Virus record (IMG/VR): IMGVR_UViG_3300032309_003163 | Location: 1-43,395 of that record | Source of the DNA: a virus | Reading direction: 5' to 3' (one strand) | Length of the DNA: 43,395 nucleotides | Program-made: the position numbers and the translations under genes | The notes under the pieces: generated by a model | The model's input: only the letters and a program-made list of their open reading frames with translations | Told to the model about the DNA's origin: nothing | Database searches by the model: none | In this document: positions 22,008-30,190 of the stretch, one piece after another | Numbering within the stretch: the stretch's first letter is position 1 | Layout of the letters: every line of letters starts with the position of its first letter

Positions 22008-22740
22008 GACAGTTATAATGTCAGACCTTCATTTGGGAATGAAGGATTGTAAACCTCAAAAGATTTTAGATTTTCTGAATTCAATCGAAACAGAACTTTT
22101 AATATTAAATGGGGATATTATTGATTTTGATGCGTTAAGACGTGGAAGCAAATGGAAAAATAAACACACGAAAGTTATCACAAAGATTTTGGATATGTCA
22201 CGACATATCCCAGTAGTTTATGTTCGTGGGAACCATGATGACGATATTCGTGATTTTTTTGATATAAAAATTGGAAACATTGAGTTTGTTGATGAATACA
22301 TTATTGAAACTGAAGAATGGGTTGAACATGATATTTTCAAACGTAGAAGATTTCTTGTATTTCATGGTGACCAAATTGATGTTATCACATCCAAGTTTAA
22401 ACTACTGGCTCAGATTGGTTCAATGGGTTATGACTTGGCTCTGAGATTGAATACAATTTATAACAAATACCGAGAATGGAGGAAGCTACCATATTACAGT
22501 ATTTCAAAAAAAATTAAAGAAAACTTCAAAAAGGCGTGGACTTATATTAATAATTTTGAGGAAAACGCGGTGCAATTTGGTAAGAAAAAATCATGTGACG
22601 GAGTAATTTGTGGACACATTCATATTCCAATCATGAAAGAAATTACAGGTTTGAAATATTATAATTCAGGAGATTGGGTTGAGAACTTTACGGCAATTGT
22701 TTTGACAAAAGACCATAAGTTTGAGTTAATACAAACGTAA
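21985..22740 (+). CDS. LpxH-like metallophosphoesterase
   Basis: The 251-residue product has all five calcineurin-like blocks: SDLHLG (Asp14, His16), NGDIIDFD (Asp44), RGNHDDD (Asn83, His84), FHGD (His127) and CGHIHIP. The ordering and the insertion with basic helices match the UDP-2,3-diacylglucosamine pyrophosphatase family (LpxH/YbbF-like), which acts in lipid A synthesis, though relatives cut other phosphoesters. Coupled to a glycosyltransferase, it suggests envelope glycolipid or surface modification. A terminator follows directly. Confidence 0.88.
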   Translation: MTTTTGYKTVIMSDLHLGMKDCKPQKILDFLNSIETELLILNGDIIDFDALRRGSKWKNKHTKVITKILDMSRHIPVVYVRGNHDDDIRDFFDIKIGNIEFVDEYIIETEEWVEHDIFKRRRFLVFHGDQIDVITSKFKLLAQIGSMGYDLALRLNTIYNKYREWRKLPYYSISKKIKENFKKAWTYINNFEENAVQFGKKKSCDGVICGHIHIPIMKEITGLKYYNSGDWVENFTAIVLTKDHKFELIQT

Positions 22741-22771
22741 AAAAAAACAGGAGAATATTCCCCTGTTTTTT
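22741..22771. terminator. Bidirectional terminator between lpxH-like gene and tmRNA
   Basis: A 9-bp stem AAAAACAGG / CCTGTTTTT with a 10-base loop is flanked by A- and T-runs and directly abuts the 3' end of the tmRNA. Confidence 0.88.
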
Positions 22772-23188
22772 TGGTGGAGATGGCGGGAGTCGAACCCGCG
22801 TCTTGCTCATCTTGACAATAAATGACTACACGTTTATTTGATTGGTTCTCAATCAACAAATAGAGTATTCCCTTATTTTATAGTGGTTCGGTTTATACAC
22901 AACTAATCCTCCACTTGTTTCTTTTTAGGTAGAAACCACACCTTTGTGAATACTTCTGTTCCTAGGTTATATGTACACCGACCCGAGGTCATCCCGACTC
23001 TGTCGAGACAACGGTTGTACTCTACTAATTAAGCAGCTACAACAGACGCTTCTCTAGTTAAACCTAAAGCAGCCATCTTAGCAAAAGTTTTGCCAGTTAC
23101 TTGTTTTCACCATAGATTTAAGTCATAGATGAATTCTGACTACGTGCCACTTATCCCCAACAACGCCAATCGATACCATTACATCCCC
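22772..23188 (-). ncRNA. ssrA: Transfer-messenger RNA (tmRNA) with encoded CCA
   Basis: The 417-base gene has a tRNA-like end: 5' GGGGATG pairs with CATCTCC before A and CCA, with the G3-T70 wobble that marks alanine charging. The T-arm ACGCGGGTTCGACTCCCGC is canonical. The reading frame after GTAACT begins at GGC (23093) and encodes a 21-residue tag, starting GKTFAKMAAL and ending REASVVAA, then TAA. It rescues stalled ribosomes and tags the product for proteases such as Clp. The tag is longer than the common tag of about 10 residues but keeps the terminal AA degron. A host-type promoter (23209-23240) and a terminator flank it. Confidence 0.95.
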
Positions 23189-23208
23189 ATATTTTCAATG
23201 AACTGATA

Positions 23209-23240
23209 CAAAGGTAAGTATAAATATCCGATAATCCAAG
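23209..23240 (-). promoter_or_regulatory. Promoter of the tmRNA
   Basis: On the minus strand TTG (23237-23239), 20 bases, TACCTTTG (23209-23216), 20 bases before the mature 5' end. A TATTTATA octamer (23219-23226) lies inside the spacer, so both transcription classes could drive it. Confidence 0.6.
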
Positions 23241-23249
23241 GGTGTTAAG

Positions 23250-23257
23250 TATTTATT
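23250..23257 (+). promoter_or_regulatory. TATTTATT late-promoter-like octamer
   Basis: Four bases before the ATG at 23262. Confidence 0.45.
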
Positions 23258-23261
23258 TCAT

Positions 23262-24308
23262 ATGGCGGCATTAGACACATTTATTGCACTTAGGAATTAC
23301 GTCAAAGGAAAAATTGATGGTAATGAACTTTTGGATGCTGATAGTTTGTTCTCAACTATGAGAGAAGATTATAAAACGCCAGGTCAAAGTGTAATTACAG
23401 TAGATTTTAAAAACGAAGAAGAGTTTTTGACAACCATGGGATTGGGTGATGATGATAATTGGTTTTATCGTGTATTGAATTCGCCTTATAGTGATTATGA
23501 ATTCTTCGACTACTATTCGGCTGTGGAAGATTTTGAGAATGGGTGGGGTTTGTATTTCGAGTTGGATGACGAAAACAAAGAAAAATTATCAGAAATATCC
23601 AGAGCTATATTACCAATGAAGGTTAACTTTGATAATGAAAAGTTTAGAAGTCAACTATCAGAAAAACTTTTAAAGAATTTTAAAAAAGAGACCCAAGATA
23701 TTATTGAAGATTTTGCAACTGAAAGAAATTACGAAGGTAGAAGAAGTGCTAGAAAACATGTGAATGAAGAGTGGGATAACTATCTGAGTCAGCTTGGATT
23801 TTCATCATATGGTGATGGATTTAAAACTACCGTAGCAAACCTTATAATGTTGTATTTGAAAGAAAATAAAATACATCTTACATTAGAAGAATTATTGAGT
23901 AATATTGTTGAATCCACTTTGACTCCTGGCGGGTGGAATGAGGACGTTTATGAATATATGAACGGTGAGGAATTTGATAGAAGTAGTTTTAATAGTTATG
24001 TTTCAGGAAAATTGGATGATATTCTTGAAAAGATTGAGGATGGAGCCGATAGTTCAGGTGTAAGTTTGTCTGATTTTACTGCGATGACCGATAGAATCAC
24101 CAAGAAATTTAAACAAGACAAATATTATGTACTACCTAAAGACGCAAAAAAAGAAACTAGATTCAAAATAGAAGGGTTTGAATTTCCTAACCTGAAAGTA
24201 GTTGTAAATTTACAAAAGGGTTTGAAACAAAAAAAGGTTAAGTTATCTGAAGATAATTTCTACAATTTATTATATCAACCAACATTATTTAATTTGGATG
24301 AAATATAA
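23262..24308 (+). CDS. Unknown acidic protein
   Basis: The 348-residue product is not recognised. It is acidic in its first two thirds and helical, with a basic C-terminal part (KGLKQKKVKLSEDNF). An octamer 4 bases before its ATG suggests late expression. The promoter for the M20 peptidase lies in its last codons. It is divergent from the tmRNA. Confidence 0.7.
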   Translation: MAALDTFIALRNYVKGKIDGNELLDADSLFSTMREDYKTPGQSVITVDFKNEEEFLTTMGLGDDDNWFYRVLNSPYSDYEFFDYYSAVEDFENGWGLYFELDDENKEKLSEISRAILPMKVNFDNEKFRSQLSEKLLKNFKKETQDIIEDFATERNYEGRRSARKHVNEEWDNYLSQLGFSSYGDGFKTTVANLIMLYLKENKIHLTLEELLSNIVESTLTPGGWNEDVYEYMNGEEFDRSSFNSYVSGKLDDILEKIEDGADSSGVSLSDFTAMTDRITKKFKQDKYYVLPKDAKKETRFKIEGFEFPNLKVVVNLQKGLKQKKVKLSEDNFYNLLYQPTLFNLDEI

Positions 24309-24324
24309 ATTATTCTTATCTTTG
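24293..24324 (+). promoter_or_regulatory. Bacteroidota-type promoter of the M20 peptidase
   Basis: TTTG (24293-24296), 20 bases, TATCTTTG (24317-24324), 4 bases before the ATG at 24329. The transcript would be nearly leaderless. Confidence 0.65.
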
Positions 24325-24328
24325 TGCA

Positions 24329-25174
24329 ATGACACAAGATATATCCTTATTAAAAGAAGTTTTAAGCGTACCCACAAAAACCTATCAAGAACAAAGAATG
24401 GTAGAGTTTTTGGTTGATTGGTTAACTGAAAACAAAATAGACCATTATGTTGATGACAAAATGAATGTCTATGCTACAAAACAAGAAACATCAGAATTAC
24501 CTGAAGATTTCTATTTCCCATGTGTAATATCACACACAGACACTGTTCACAATATTGATACAATCAATATTAAAGAAATGATGTTACCAAATGCTCAAGG
24601 TCAAATGAAACCATCATTGAAAGCTTACAACGACTCAAATTTTCCAACAGGAATTGGTGGAGACGATAAGTGTGGTGTGTTTGCGTGTTTAACATTACTC
24701 AAAGAATTACCGAACCTTAAAGCGGCTTTTTTCGTATCCGAAGAAACTGGTTGTCATGGCTCAAGAGCTGCTGACCCCAAATTCTTTACAAACGTAGGGT
24801 ATGGGATTCAATTCGATGCTCCCGAAAACTGGATGATTACAGAAAAATGTTTTGGTCAAATCTTATTTGATAGGGATTCTGAATTTTTCACAAAAGTTGA
24901 TGAGGTTCTAACTGAAGGAATGATTAATGAAGACATGGAATACATGGTTCACCCATATACTGATGTATACGCACTTAGGAGTAAGTTTGATTTCTCATGT
25001 GTGAACTTCTCAATTGGATATTACGACTACCACACAAAGAATGAATACGTGGTAATTGAAGACGTGTTTAATGGAATTGAGATGGGTAGAAAAATGATTC
25101 AATCTTTGGGCTATAAGTTACACTTCAAAAAAGCTGAGCAATTCAAGTATAAAAACAGTCAGTTGTTATTTTGA
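24329..25174 (+). CDS. M20-family zinc peptidase
   Basis: The 281-residue product has the di-zinc ligand set of the M20/M42-type exopeptidases: SHTDTVH (His69, catalytic Asp71), GGDDKCG (Asp112), FVSEETG (catalytic Glu138, Glu139), FDAP (Asp163) and DYHTKNEYV (His235). It is close in pattern to PepT-like tripeptidases but shorter than the usual 400 or so residues, because the lid/dimerisation domain is reduced. Such enzymes remove residues from short peptides, which fits a step after Clp proteolysis; that link is inference. It ends directly against the convergent zinc protease gene. Confidence 0.88.
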   Translation: MTQDISLLKEVLSVPTKTYQEQRMVEFLVDWLTENKIDHYVDDKMNVYATKQETSELPEDFYFPCVISHTDTVHNIDTINIKEMMLPNAQGQMKPSLKAYNDSNFPTGIGGDDKCGVFACLTLLKELPNLKAAFFVSEETGCHGSRAADPKFFTNVGYGIQFDAPENWMITEKCFGQILFDRDSEFFTKVDEVLTEGMINEDMEYMVHPYTDVYALRSKFDFSCVNFSIGYYDYHTKNEYVVIEDVFNGIEMGRKMIQSLGYKLHFKKAEQFKYKNSQLLF

Positions 25175-25783
25175 TTAGATAAATTTTTCTAATCTATCTA
25201 TATGCATTTTTACCATCGGGTGGTCTTGAATATCTTCATATTCTCCACCCGATTTTTTTATATACATAATTGTATTAATAATTGACCTCAAAGACATTTC
25301 AACAGATTTTGACATTAACGGATATTGTTGTATGTAATATGATAAACTGAATTGACTTTTAGCAAACCAAATAGGAATGTCTAATTTTATTACTAGTTTT
25401 GCAATCATATTTTTAGCAAACTGGTCTGCATCCAATTCCATTTCCCAGTATTGATTATATAAATTTTCAAAATCATCTAAGTCGTAATCGGTTAGTGGAT
25501 TTAACATTTTTATATCTCTAACCTGTTGCTCATGTCTAATTTCGTGAAATATCGTATAAAGAAAATCACCTATCGTTCTCATGTTCATAGGGGAACATAT
25601 GATTACTTGGTCTTTAGTTCTAACTCCACTAAAACCAGTTCCACATGAATTCAGGAACCTGATAGTGATGTTGTTTTTCTTAATATAACTCACAACAAAT
25701 TTTTCAATAATATCAACCTTTGACTTTAATTCGTCAGGGAACTGTTCTTTGAATTGGTTTAATAATCTCGAAAAATTACTCAT
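25175..25783 (-). CDS. Zincin metalloprotease (ImmA/IrrE-like)
   Basis: The 202-residue product has a zinc site HEIRH (His80, Glu81, His84) followed by EMELDAD with Glu116, Ala119 and Asp120, the HExxH plus ExxAD arrangement seen in ImmA/IrrE-type and gluzincin proteases. ImmA/IrrE proteins often cut a repressor; no repressor gene adjoins it here. A TATTTATA octamer 3 bases before the start suggests late expression, so a virion or late role is also possible. Confidence 0.8.
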   Translation of the reverse strand: MSNFSRLLNQFKEQFPDELKSKVDIIEKFVVSYIKKNNITIRFLNSCGTGFSGVRTKDQVIICSPMNMRTIGDFLYTIFHEIRHEQQVRDIKMLNPLTDYDLDDFENLYNQYWEMELDADQFAKNMIAKLVIKLDIPIWFAKSQFSLSYYIQQYPLMSKSVEMSLRSIINTIMYIKKSGGEYEDIQDHPMVKMHIDRLEKFI

Positions 25784-25786
25784 AGT

Positions 25787-25794
25787 TATAAATA
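25787..25794 (-). promoter_or_regulatory. TATTTATA late-promoter-like octamer
   Basis: Three bases before the start codon of the zinc protease, in gene orientation. Confidence 0.5.
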
Positions 25795-25821
25795 CAAAAA
25801 AAGGGGGAAATAATCCCCCTT
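25795..25821 (-). terminator. Terminator after the clpC-like gene
   Basis: A 7-bp stem AAGGGGG / CCCCCTT with a 7-base loop is followed on the minus strand by seven T. Confidence 0.85.
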
Positions 25822-25825
25822 CTTA

Positions 25826-27841
25826 TTATCGTCCTTTTTTAACGACTTTTACAGTTTCGTCCTCAACCTTAATCACGTAGGATTTACCCTCCACAATTTT
25901 ATCGGTAAGAACCTCTTCAGATAAAAGGTCTTCGACCTTGTCTTGAATTGCTCTCTTCATAGGTCTTGCTCCATATAATTCGTCGTATCCGATTTTTGCG
26001 ATGTAGTCAACTAAGCTTTCATCGTAAGTAATCTTATACTTCATTTCAGTTAGACGGTTCATCAACTTCTTGAGTTCAATATCAGTAATCTTTTTGATGT
26101 CATCTTTAGATAAAGAATTGAACACAATTGTATCATCGATACGGTTGATAAATTCAGGAGAAAAGAAGTTTTTCATTTCTTTCATCAAGATGTCCTTCTT
26201 AGCTTCTTCGTTACTGTAAGAGTTTGTACCGAATCCGATTCCTGTACCGAAGTCCTGTAGTTTCTTCACTCCAAGGTTTGAAGTCAAGATAATCAAGGTA
26301 TTCTTGAAGTTAATCTTACGACCTAAACTATCTGTAACGTGACCGTCATCTAAGATTTGAAGTAATACTGTGAACACATCTTTGTGAGCTTTTTCCACCT
26401 CGTCAAATAAGATAACTGAGTAAGGTTTGTTTTTAACTTTTTCAGTCAACAATCCACCTTCTTCGTATCCAACATAACCTGGAGGGGCTCCAACCAATTT
26501 AGAAACTGTGTGTTTTTCTTGATATTCAGACATATCCACACGGATTAATGCGTCTTCAGTTCCAAACATTTCCTTAGCCAATTGTTTTGCCAAGTGAGTT
26601 TTACCAACACCTGTTGAACCAAGGAATACAAATGAACCAATCGGACGGTTCGGGTCTTTGATACCCAATCTATTTCTTTTGATAGATTTAGCAACTTTGA
26701 TAACAGCAGCGTCTTGACCGATAACGGTACCAACAATGTGTTTATCCAAGTTAATCAAAGCTTTGGTGTCATCAACAGACATTTTGTTTACAGGAATTTT
26801 GGTCATGTTTGAAACTACATCGTAAACATCGTTCAATGCAACAACTTGCTTGTCTTTTGACATATCGTCTTCGAATTTACGTTTTTCTTGTTCCAATTTA
26901 TCCAACAATTTTTTCTCCTTATCTCTAAGTTGTGCCGCTTGTTCGTAGTTCTGTTTTTTAACAACATCAATCTTTTGTTGTTTTATTTCAGATGCCTTAC
27001 GTTTCAATTCTTCGATTGCTTCAGGGACCTTCAACTCGGTTTGCATACGAGCTCCAACCTCATCCAAGATATCAAAAGCTTTATCAGGGAACTCACGGTC
27101 CGTAATATAACGGTCAGCCAACTTAACACAAGTTTCAATCACCTCGTCAGAATATGATACCTTATGGTAAGATTCATATTTGTCACGAACGTTTTTCAAA
27201 ATTTGAATTGTTTCAGCAACTGATGAAGGTTCAACAATAACCTTTTGGAATCTACGTTCAAGAGCCCCGTCCTTTTCAATATTCTTACGGAATTCATCTA
27301 ATGTAGTCGCACCGATTACTTGGATTTCTCCACGAGAAAGTGCTGGTTTAAAAATGTTTGAACCGTCCATAGAACCCGATGAATTACCCGAACCAACAAG
27401 AGTATGGATTTCATCAATGAATACGATGATGTTAGGGTTTGCCTGAAGTTCTTCAATAATTACCTTCATTCTTTCTTCAAATTGTCCACGGTATTTTGTA
27501 CCAGCAACAACTGAAGTTAGGTCAAGGTTTACCAATCTTTTATCAACAAGATTACGAGGACATTCACCACTCACAATTTTGATTGCAAGTCCTTCTACCA
27601 AAGCGGTCTTACCACAACCAGGTTCACCAATAATAATAGGGTTATTCTTTTTTCTTCGAGATAGAATTTGTGCAATTCTCAAAATCTCTCTATCACGTCC
27701 AATCACAGGGTCCAATTTACCTTCCTCAGCAAGTTTATTCAAATCTCGACTAAAGTTATCCAACACAGGTGTTGAACTGTCGCTGTTCGCCTTTTGTTTT
27801 TTACTCATCATTTTGTCGTCGTCGTCCATTAAATCATTCAT
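25826..27841 (-). CDS. clpC: ClpC/ClpA-type AAA+ unfoldase lacking the N-domain
   Basis: The 671-residue product has two AAA+ rings. D1: Walker A GEPGCGKT (72-79), Walker B VFIDE (140-144), arginine-finger segment ALERRF (193-198), pore loop KYRG. A UVR-like segment [12 protein letters not shown] is at 298-309. D2: Walker A GSTGVGKT (408-415), Walker B VILFDE (476-481), pore loop GYVGY (455-459), and IGF at 535-537 in the position of the ClpP-docking loop. The double Clp_N domain is absent, so substrate choice must use other parts or an adaptor. It unfolds proteins and should feed ClpP. It is divergent from a UVR-motif gene across a shared control region with two palindromes. Confidence 0.93.
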   Translation of the reverse strand: MNDLMDDDDKMMSKKQKANSDSSTPVLDNFSRDLNKLAEEGKLDPVIGRDREILRIAQILSRRKKNNPIIIGEPGCGKTALVEGLAIKIVSGECPRNLVDKRLVNLDLTSVVAGTKYRGQFEERMKVIIEELQANPNIIVFIDEIHTLVGSGNSSGSMDGSNIFKPALSRGEIQVIGATTLDEFRKNIEKDGALERRFQKVIVEPSSVAETIQILKNVRDKYESYHKVSYSDEVIETCVKLADRYITDREFPDKAFDILDEVGARMQTELKVPEAIEELKRKASEIKQQKIDVVKKQNYEQAAQLRDKEKKLLDKLEQEKRKFEDDMSKDKQVVALNDVYDVVSNMTKIPVNKMSVDDTKALINLDKHIVGTVIGQDAAVIKVAKSIKRNRLGIKDPNRPIGSFVFLGSTGVGKTHLAKQLAKEMFGTEDALIRVDMSEYQEKHTVSKLVGAPPGYVGYEEGGLLTEKVKNKPYSVILFDEVEKAHKDVFTVLLQILDDGHVTDSLGRKINFKNTLIILTSNLGVKKLQDFGTGIGFGTNSYSNEEAKKDILMKEMKNFFSPEFINRIDDTIVFNSLSKDDIKKITDIELKKLMNRLTEMKYKITYDESLVDYIAKIGYDELYGARPMKRAIQDKVEDLLSEEVLTDKIVEGKSYVIKVEDETVKVVKKGR

Positions 27842-27858
27842 AGTATTTCTATTTTTTA

Positions 27859-27890
27859 CAAAGTAATATCAAATTTTGTTCTTAACCAAA
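27859..27890 (-). promoter_or_regulatory. Probable promoter of the clpC-like gene
   Basis: On the minus strand TTTG (27887-27890), 20 bases, TTACTTTG (27859-27866), with one mismatch in the -7 box, 17 bases before the start codon. Confidence 0.55.
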
Positions 27891-27893
27891 TTA

Positions 27894-27924
27894 TTTGACA
27901 AATTGTCGTTTATTAATATATTTG
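27894..27924 (+). promoter_or_regulatory. Bacteroidota-type promoter of the UVR-motif gene
   Basis: TTTG (27894-27897), exactly 19 bases, TATATTTG (27917-27924): an exact consensus match. Confidence 0.85.
27897..27907. promoter_or_regulatory. Palindromic operator candidate 1 (GACAAATTGTC)
   Basis: A perfect 11-base palindrome GACAA-A-TTGTC overlaps the last base of the -33 box of the UVR-gene promoter. Its twin is centred 31 bp downstream, about three helical turns. Confidence 0.6.
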
Positions 27925-27927
27925 TAT

Positions 27928-27938
27928 GACAAGTTGTC
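27928..27938. promoter_or_regulatory. Palindromic operator candidate 2 (GACAAGTTGTC)
   Basis: A perfect 11-base palindrome GACAA-G-TTGTC covers the expected start of transcription of the UVR gene. It shares the arms of operator candidate 1. Confidence 0.6.
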
Positions 27939-28011
27939 AGTTTAATCCCATCGGCATCAAAATTGACAATACAAAGATAAACAATAAATTTAAAAATAAA
28001 AAATTAAAATT

Positions 28012-28386
28012 ATGTTCGGAAACAGAAGAAATTACGATGACATCTTTAGAGCATTCGAGGAAATGTTCTCTCAATTTGACTCAATGGACGGTGAGTGGAA
28101 AACTCAAACTAAACTTTCAGATGATGGGACTTATAGAATAACCAGTTATTATTATGGTAATAATAAGGACGAAAAAGTAACAACTAAAACTCTACAGAGA
28201 CAACTTGATGAGGCAATCGAAAATGAAGATTTCGAAATGGCGGTAAAACTCAGAGACCAACTGAAAAAAATCGAGGCAAATAAAAAGGAAATTGAAGAAC
28301 TTGAATTAGAATTGAAAAAATCAATCAAGGAACAAAACTTCGAAAAATCTATTGAGATTAGAGACCTATTGAAAAAATTGAAGTAA
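28012..28386 (+). CDS. Two-UVR-motif protein, possible ClpC adaptor
   Basis: The 124-residue product has two UVR motifs (about 61-88, LDEAIENEDFEMAVKLRDQL; and 97-124, IKEQNFEKSIEIRDLLKKL) forming paired helical hairpins. UVR motifs occur in UvrB/UvrC, in ClpC middle regions and in McsA, an activator of ClpC in Firmicutes. The McsA zinc fingers are absent; instead there is an acidic, aromatic N-terminus (NYDDIFRAFEEMF). Placement opposite clpC with a shared control region supports a role with ClpC. A role with UvrBC-type repair is an alternative. The 5' untranslated region is about 80 bases and contains an operator palindrome. Confidence 0.8.
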   Translation: MFGNRRNYDDIFRAFEEMFSQFDSMDGEWKTQTKLSDDGTYRITSYYYGNNKDEKVTTKTLQRQLDEAIENEDFEMAVKLRDQLKKIEANKKEIEELELELKKSIKEQNFEKSIEIRDLLKKLK

Positions 28387-28391
28387 GCTAA

Positions 28392-28417
28392 AATCCCTCA
28401 CTAAACGGTGGGGGATT
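28392..28417. terminator. Bidirectional terminator
   Basis: A 10-bp stem AATCCCTCAC / GTGGGGGATT (one T-G pair) with a 6-base loop lies between the convergent UVR gene and sulfotransferase gene. Confidence 0.75.
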
Positions 28418-29078
28418 ATTTATTATACTCAAATTTTTCAAAATCTTCTTTGAATAGTTTAACGACTATATCTCTTACGTCGGGAGTTAACAATTCGAAA
28501 TAATCGAACACAAGCTCTTGTGAGTTGACTTTTGGAAGTTTTTCGTTCGGTAAATTCAGATACGATTGTAATTGTGTTGTTTCTTCAGATAACTCTTCCA
28601 GTTTGAAATATTTTACGTCAACACCTACATCATTCCAATCTACTTGTTTGTCGTAAAATCTTGTGCCTCCCCAACTTTTACCAGACTGAATACAGTCATT
28701 AACGAAAGAATTGTTTCCGTAGAAATTTAAAACAAAGTTATCAGTATCTTTAGATTCTAATAAATGGTTTGAAAACTTATTCAAATCAAAATTTTTGAAT
28801 TTTACATCGACCCAATTAGGAATAATTTTTTTCTGAAAAAAATATGAAGATATGAATCTACTATACGGGTTTCTAACAACTTGAATTATTTTGTAGTCAT
28901 CTAAATTGTTGATATTATATAGTTCAATTATTTCACTTAACTTGAGGTGAATTTGAGGATAGTTTATTTTTGAATCTTTATAAAAAACATAACCAAATTG
29001 TTCTAATAACACTCTTATTGAATTAGATGCGGTTTTTGGCGGCATCAGAACAATAGTTTTTTTATTCTTATCTATCAT
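28416..29078 (-). CDS. Sulfotransferase-family protein
   Basis: From the ATG at 29078 the product is 220 residues. It shows the two PAPS-binding motifs of sulfotransferases: MPPKTASNSIR (Lys15) as the 5'-phosphosulfate loop, and VVRNPYSRFISSYFF as the 3'-phosphate motif. The end LFKEDFEKFEY matches the closing pattern of carbohydrate sulfotransferases. It would move a sulfate to a hydroxyl on an unknown acceptor, possibly a glycan or protein. It overlaps the hydroxylase-like gene upstream by 11 bases, so the two are coupled. A TTG start at 29102 is possible but less likely. Confidence 0.85.
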   Translation of the reverse strand: MIDKNKKTIVLMPPKTASNSIRVLLEQFGYVFYKDSKINYPQIHLKLSEIIELYNINNLDDYKIIQVVRNPYSRFISSYFFQKKIIPNWVDVKFKNFDLNKFSNHLLESKDTDNFVLNFYGNNSFVNDCIQSGKSWGGTRFYDKQVDWNDVGVDVKYFKLEELSEETTQLQSYLNLPNEKLPKVNSQELVFDYFELLTPDVRDIVVKLFKEDFEKFEYNK

Positions 29079-29637
29079 ATTTTTGGAATAAAGATTCTTC
29101 AACCCAATCGACTATCAAATGAATTCTGTCTGTTTCTCCTGAATTTTCTACAGAGTGTTCTTTCTTATCATTATTTATTTCCCAAATTTCGCCCACTTTT
29201 AAATTTCTTTTGTCTTTTCCTACCGTAAAAAAACAATTCTCGTTTGTCTGAATTGGTATGTGTATTCTTCTACACACAACTAAACTGAATCCAACAATAT
29301 CGACATGTGGCCTGATTGATTTACCCGCAGTCAATTTAACCAACAAGGCTCTCATTATTCTCCCATTTTCACCTGAATTCAACTTAATTTCTTCTTCTAT
29401 TTTCGAAAGTTCGTCTTTGAACAGAGGGTAGTGTTCTGTAGGTATAATTTTCAAATGATTGAAATTAAAGGATTTGTCGAAAATAATCGGAATTGTTTTT
29501 GTGTGTAAGTGTTCAGTGTTGAATCTTTTTTGTCTGTCTGTAAATTCATCCCAATCCAAATTGTTATCCTCGATTATTTTTAGGAGTGGCTCGACATCAA
29601 TTTTACCATGAAGTTGAAAAGTATCTGTGTGGTTCAT
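29068..29637 (-). CDS. Aspartyl/asparaginyl beta-hydroxylase-like 2-oxoglutarate oxygenase
   Basis: From the ATG at 29637 the product is 189 residues. The C-terminal half has the Fe(II)/2-oxoglutarate site of the Asp/Asn beta-hydroxylase family: RPHVDIVG (His111, Asp113), RIHIPIQTN, GEIWEINN, His161 in KEHSVEN, and Arg171 in DRIHLIVDW. Family members hydroxylate Asp or Asn side chains; in phages the substrate is unknown. A longer frame starting at 29706 would run into the divergent neighbour and is rejected. It shares a short 10-base gap with the plus-strand gene at 29648. Confidence 0.87.
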   Translation of the reverse strand: MNHTDTFQLHGKIDVEPLLKIIEDNNLDWDEFTDRQKRFNTEHLHTKTIPIIFDKSFNFNHLKIIPTEHYPLFKDELSKIEEEIKLNSGENGRIMRALLVKLTAGKSIRPHVDIVGFSLVVCRRIHIPIQTNENCFFTVGKDKRNLKVGEIWEINNDKKEHSVENSGETDRIHLIVDWVEESLFQKYDR

Positions 29638-29644
29638 ATTTATA
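29637..29644 (+). promoter_or_regulatory. TATTTATA late-promoter-like octamer
   Basis: Three bases before the ATG at 29648. Its first base is also the first base position of the divergent hydroxylase start codon, so the two starts crowd the same site. Confidence 0.5.
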
Positions 29645-29647
29645 AGT

Positions 29648-29980
29648 ATGAAACCGTTTGAAAAATTTTTAGAAAGCAGTACCTCTCTAAGAGAATTATT
29701 AGACACTTACCTTGAACTAAGACAACATTTGCAAGAGATGGGGTTTAGTCAAGAAGAGTTGAACAGGTTTATGCAGCCTACATTTAAGATGATGAGTTTA
29801 CGTGAAAGGTTCACCAACAAAAAAAATGCTTTATTCAGACAAATTAAAGATTATGGTTTTGAAATACAAATGGATGATTTAAATGATTACATCATACCGT
29901 TATTACATAAAATAGATGAATTAACACCACTTAAAGATGGGAATACTGAAAGAGACAATTCAAGGGACGAAGATTATTAA
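29648..29980 (+). CDS. Unknown small helical protein
   Basis: From the ATG at 29648 the product is 110 residues, beginning MKPFEKFLESSTSLRELLD, followed by helical, charged sequence (LRQHLQEMGFSQEELNRFM) and an acidic tail. The N-terminus with FEKFLESS resembles the leaders of other virion-type proteins in this genome. It overlaps the KTSC gene by 44 bases. No family recognised. Confidence 0.65.
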   Translation: MKPFEKFLESSTSLRELLDTYLELRQHLQEMGFSQEELNRFMQPTFKMMSLRERFTNKKNALFRQIKDYGFEIQMDDLNDYIIPLLHKIDELTPLKDGNTERDNSRDEDY

Positions 29981-30179
29981 TGAGATTAAATCTTCAAACA
30001 TTAAAAAAAGCGAATACGACACCGAGACAAAAAAAATGGTTGTTGAATTCAATAACGGATTTAAATATGAATATGAAAACGTACCTCATCAGGTTTACAC
30101 AAAATTCAGGATGTCTGAATCACAAGGTAAGTTTTTTACAACAGATATTTCAAAAACATTCAAGTACAAAAAGTTATAG
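29937..30179 (+). CDS. KTSC-domain protein
   Basis: The 80-residue product is mostly one KTSC domain: SSNIKKSEYD, MVVEFNNGFKYEYENVP, VYTKFRMSESQGKFFTTDI. KTSC domains are small folds common in phages and next to lysyl-tRNA synthetase domains; their function is unclear. Its start lies inside the preceding gene, so the two are translationally linked. Confidence 0.87.
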   Translation: MGILKETIQGTKIINEIKSSNIKKSEYDTETKKMVVEFNNGFKYEYENVPHQVYTKFRMSESQGKFFTTDISKTFKYKKL

Positions 30180-30187
30180 TATTTATA
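30180..30187 (+). promoter_or_regulatory. TATTTATA late-promoter-like octamer
   Basis: Three bases before the ATG at 30191. Confidence 0.5.
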
Positions 30188-30190
30188 CAA

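Noticed and set aside
22772-22845. A lone tRNA-like 3' half
   Set aside because: It is the 3' end of the tmRNA, whose 5' acceptor strand lies at 23182-23188.
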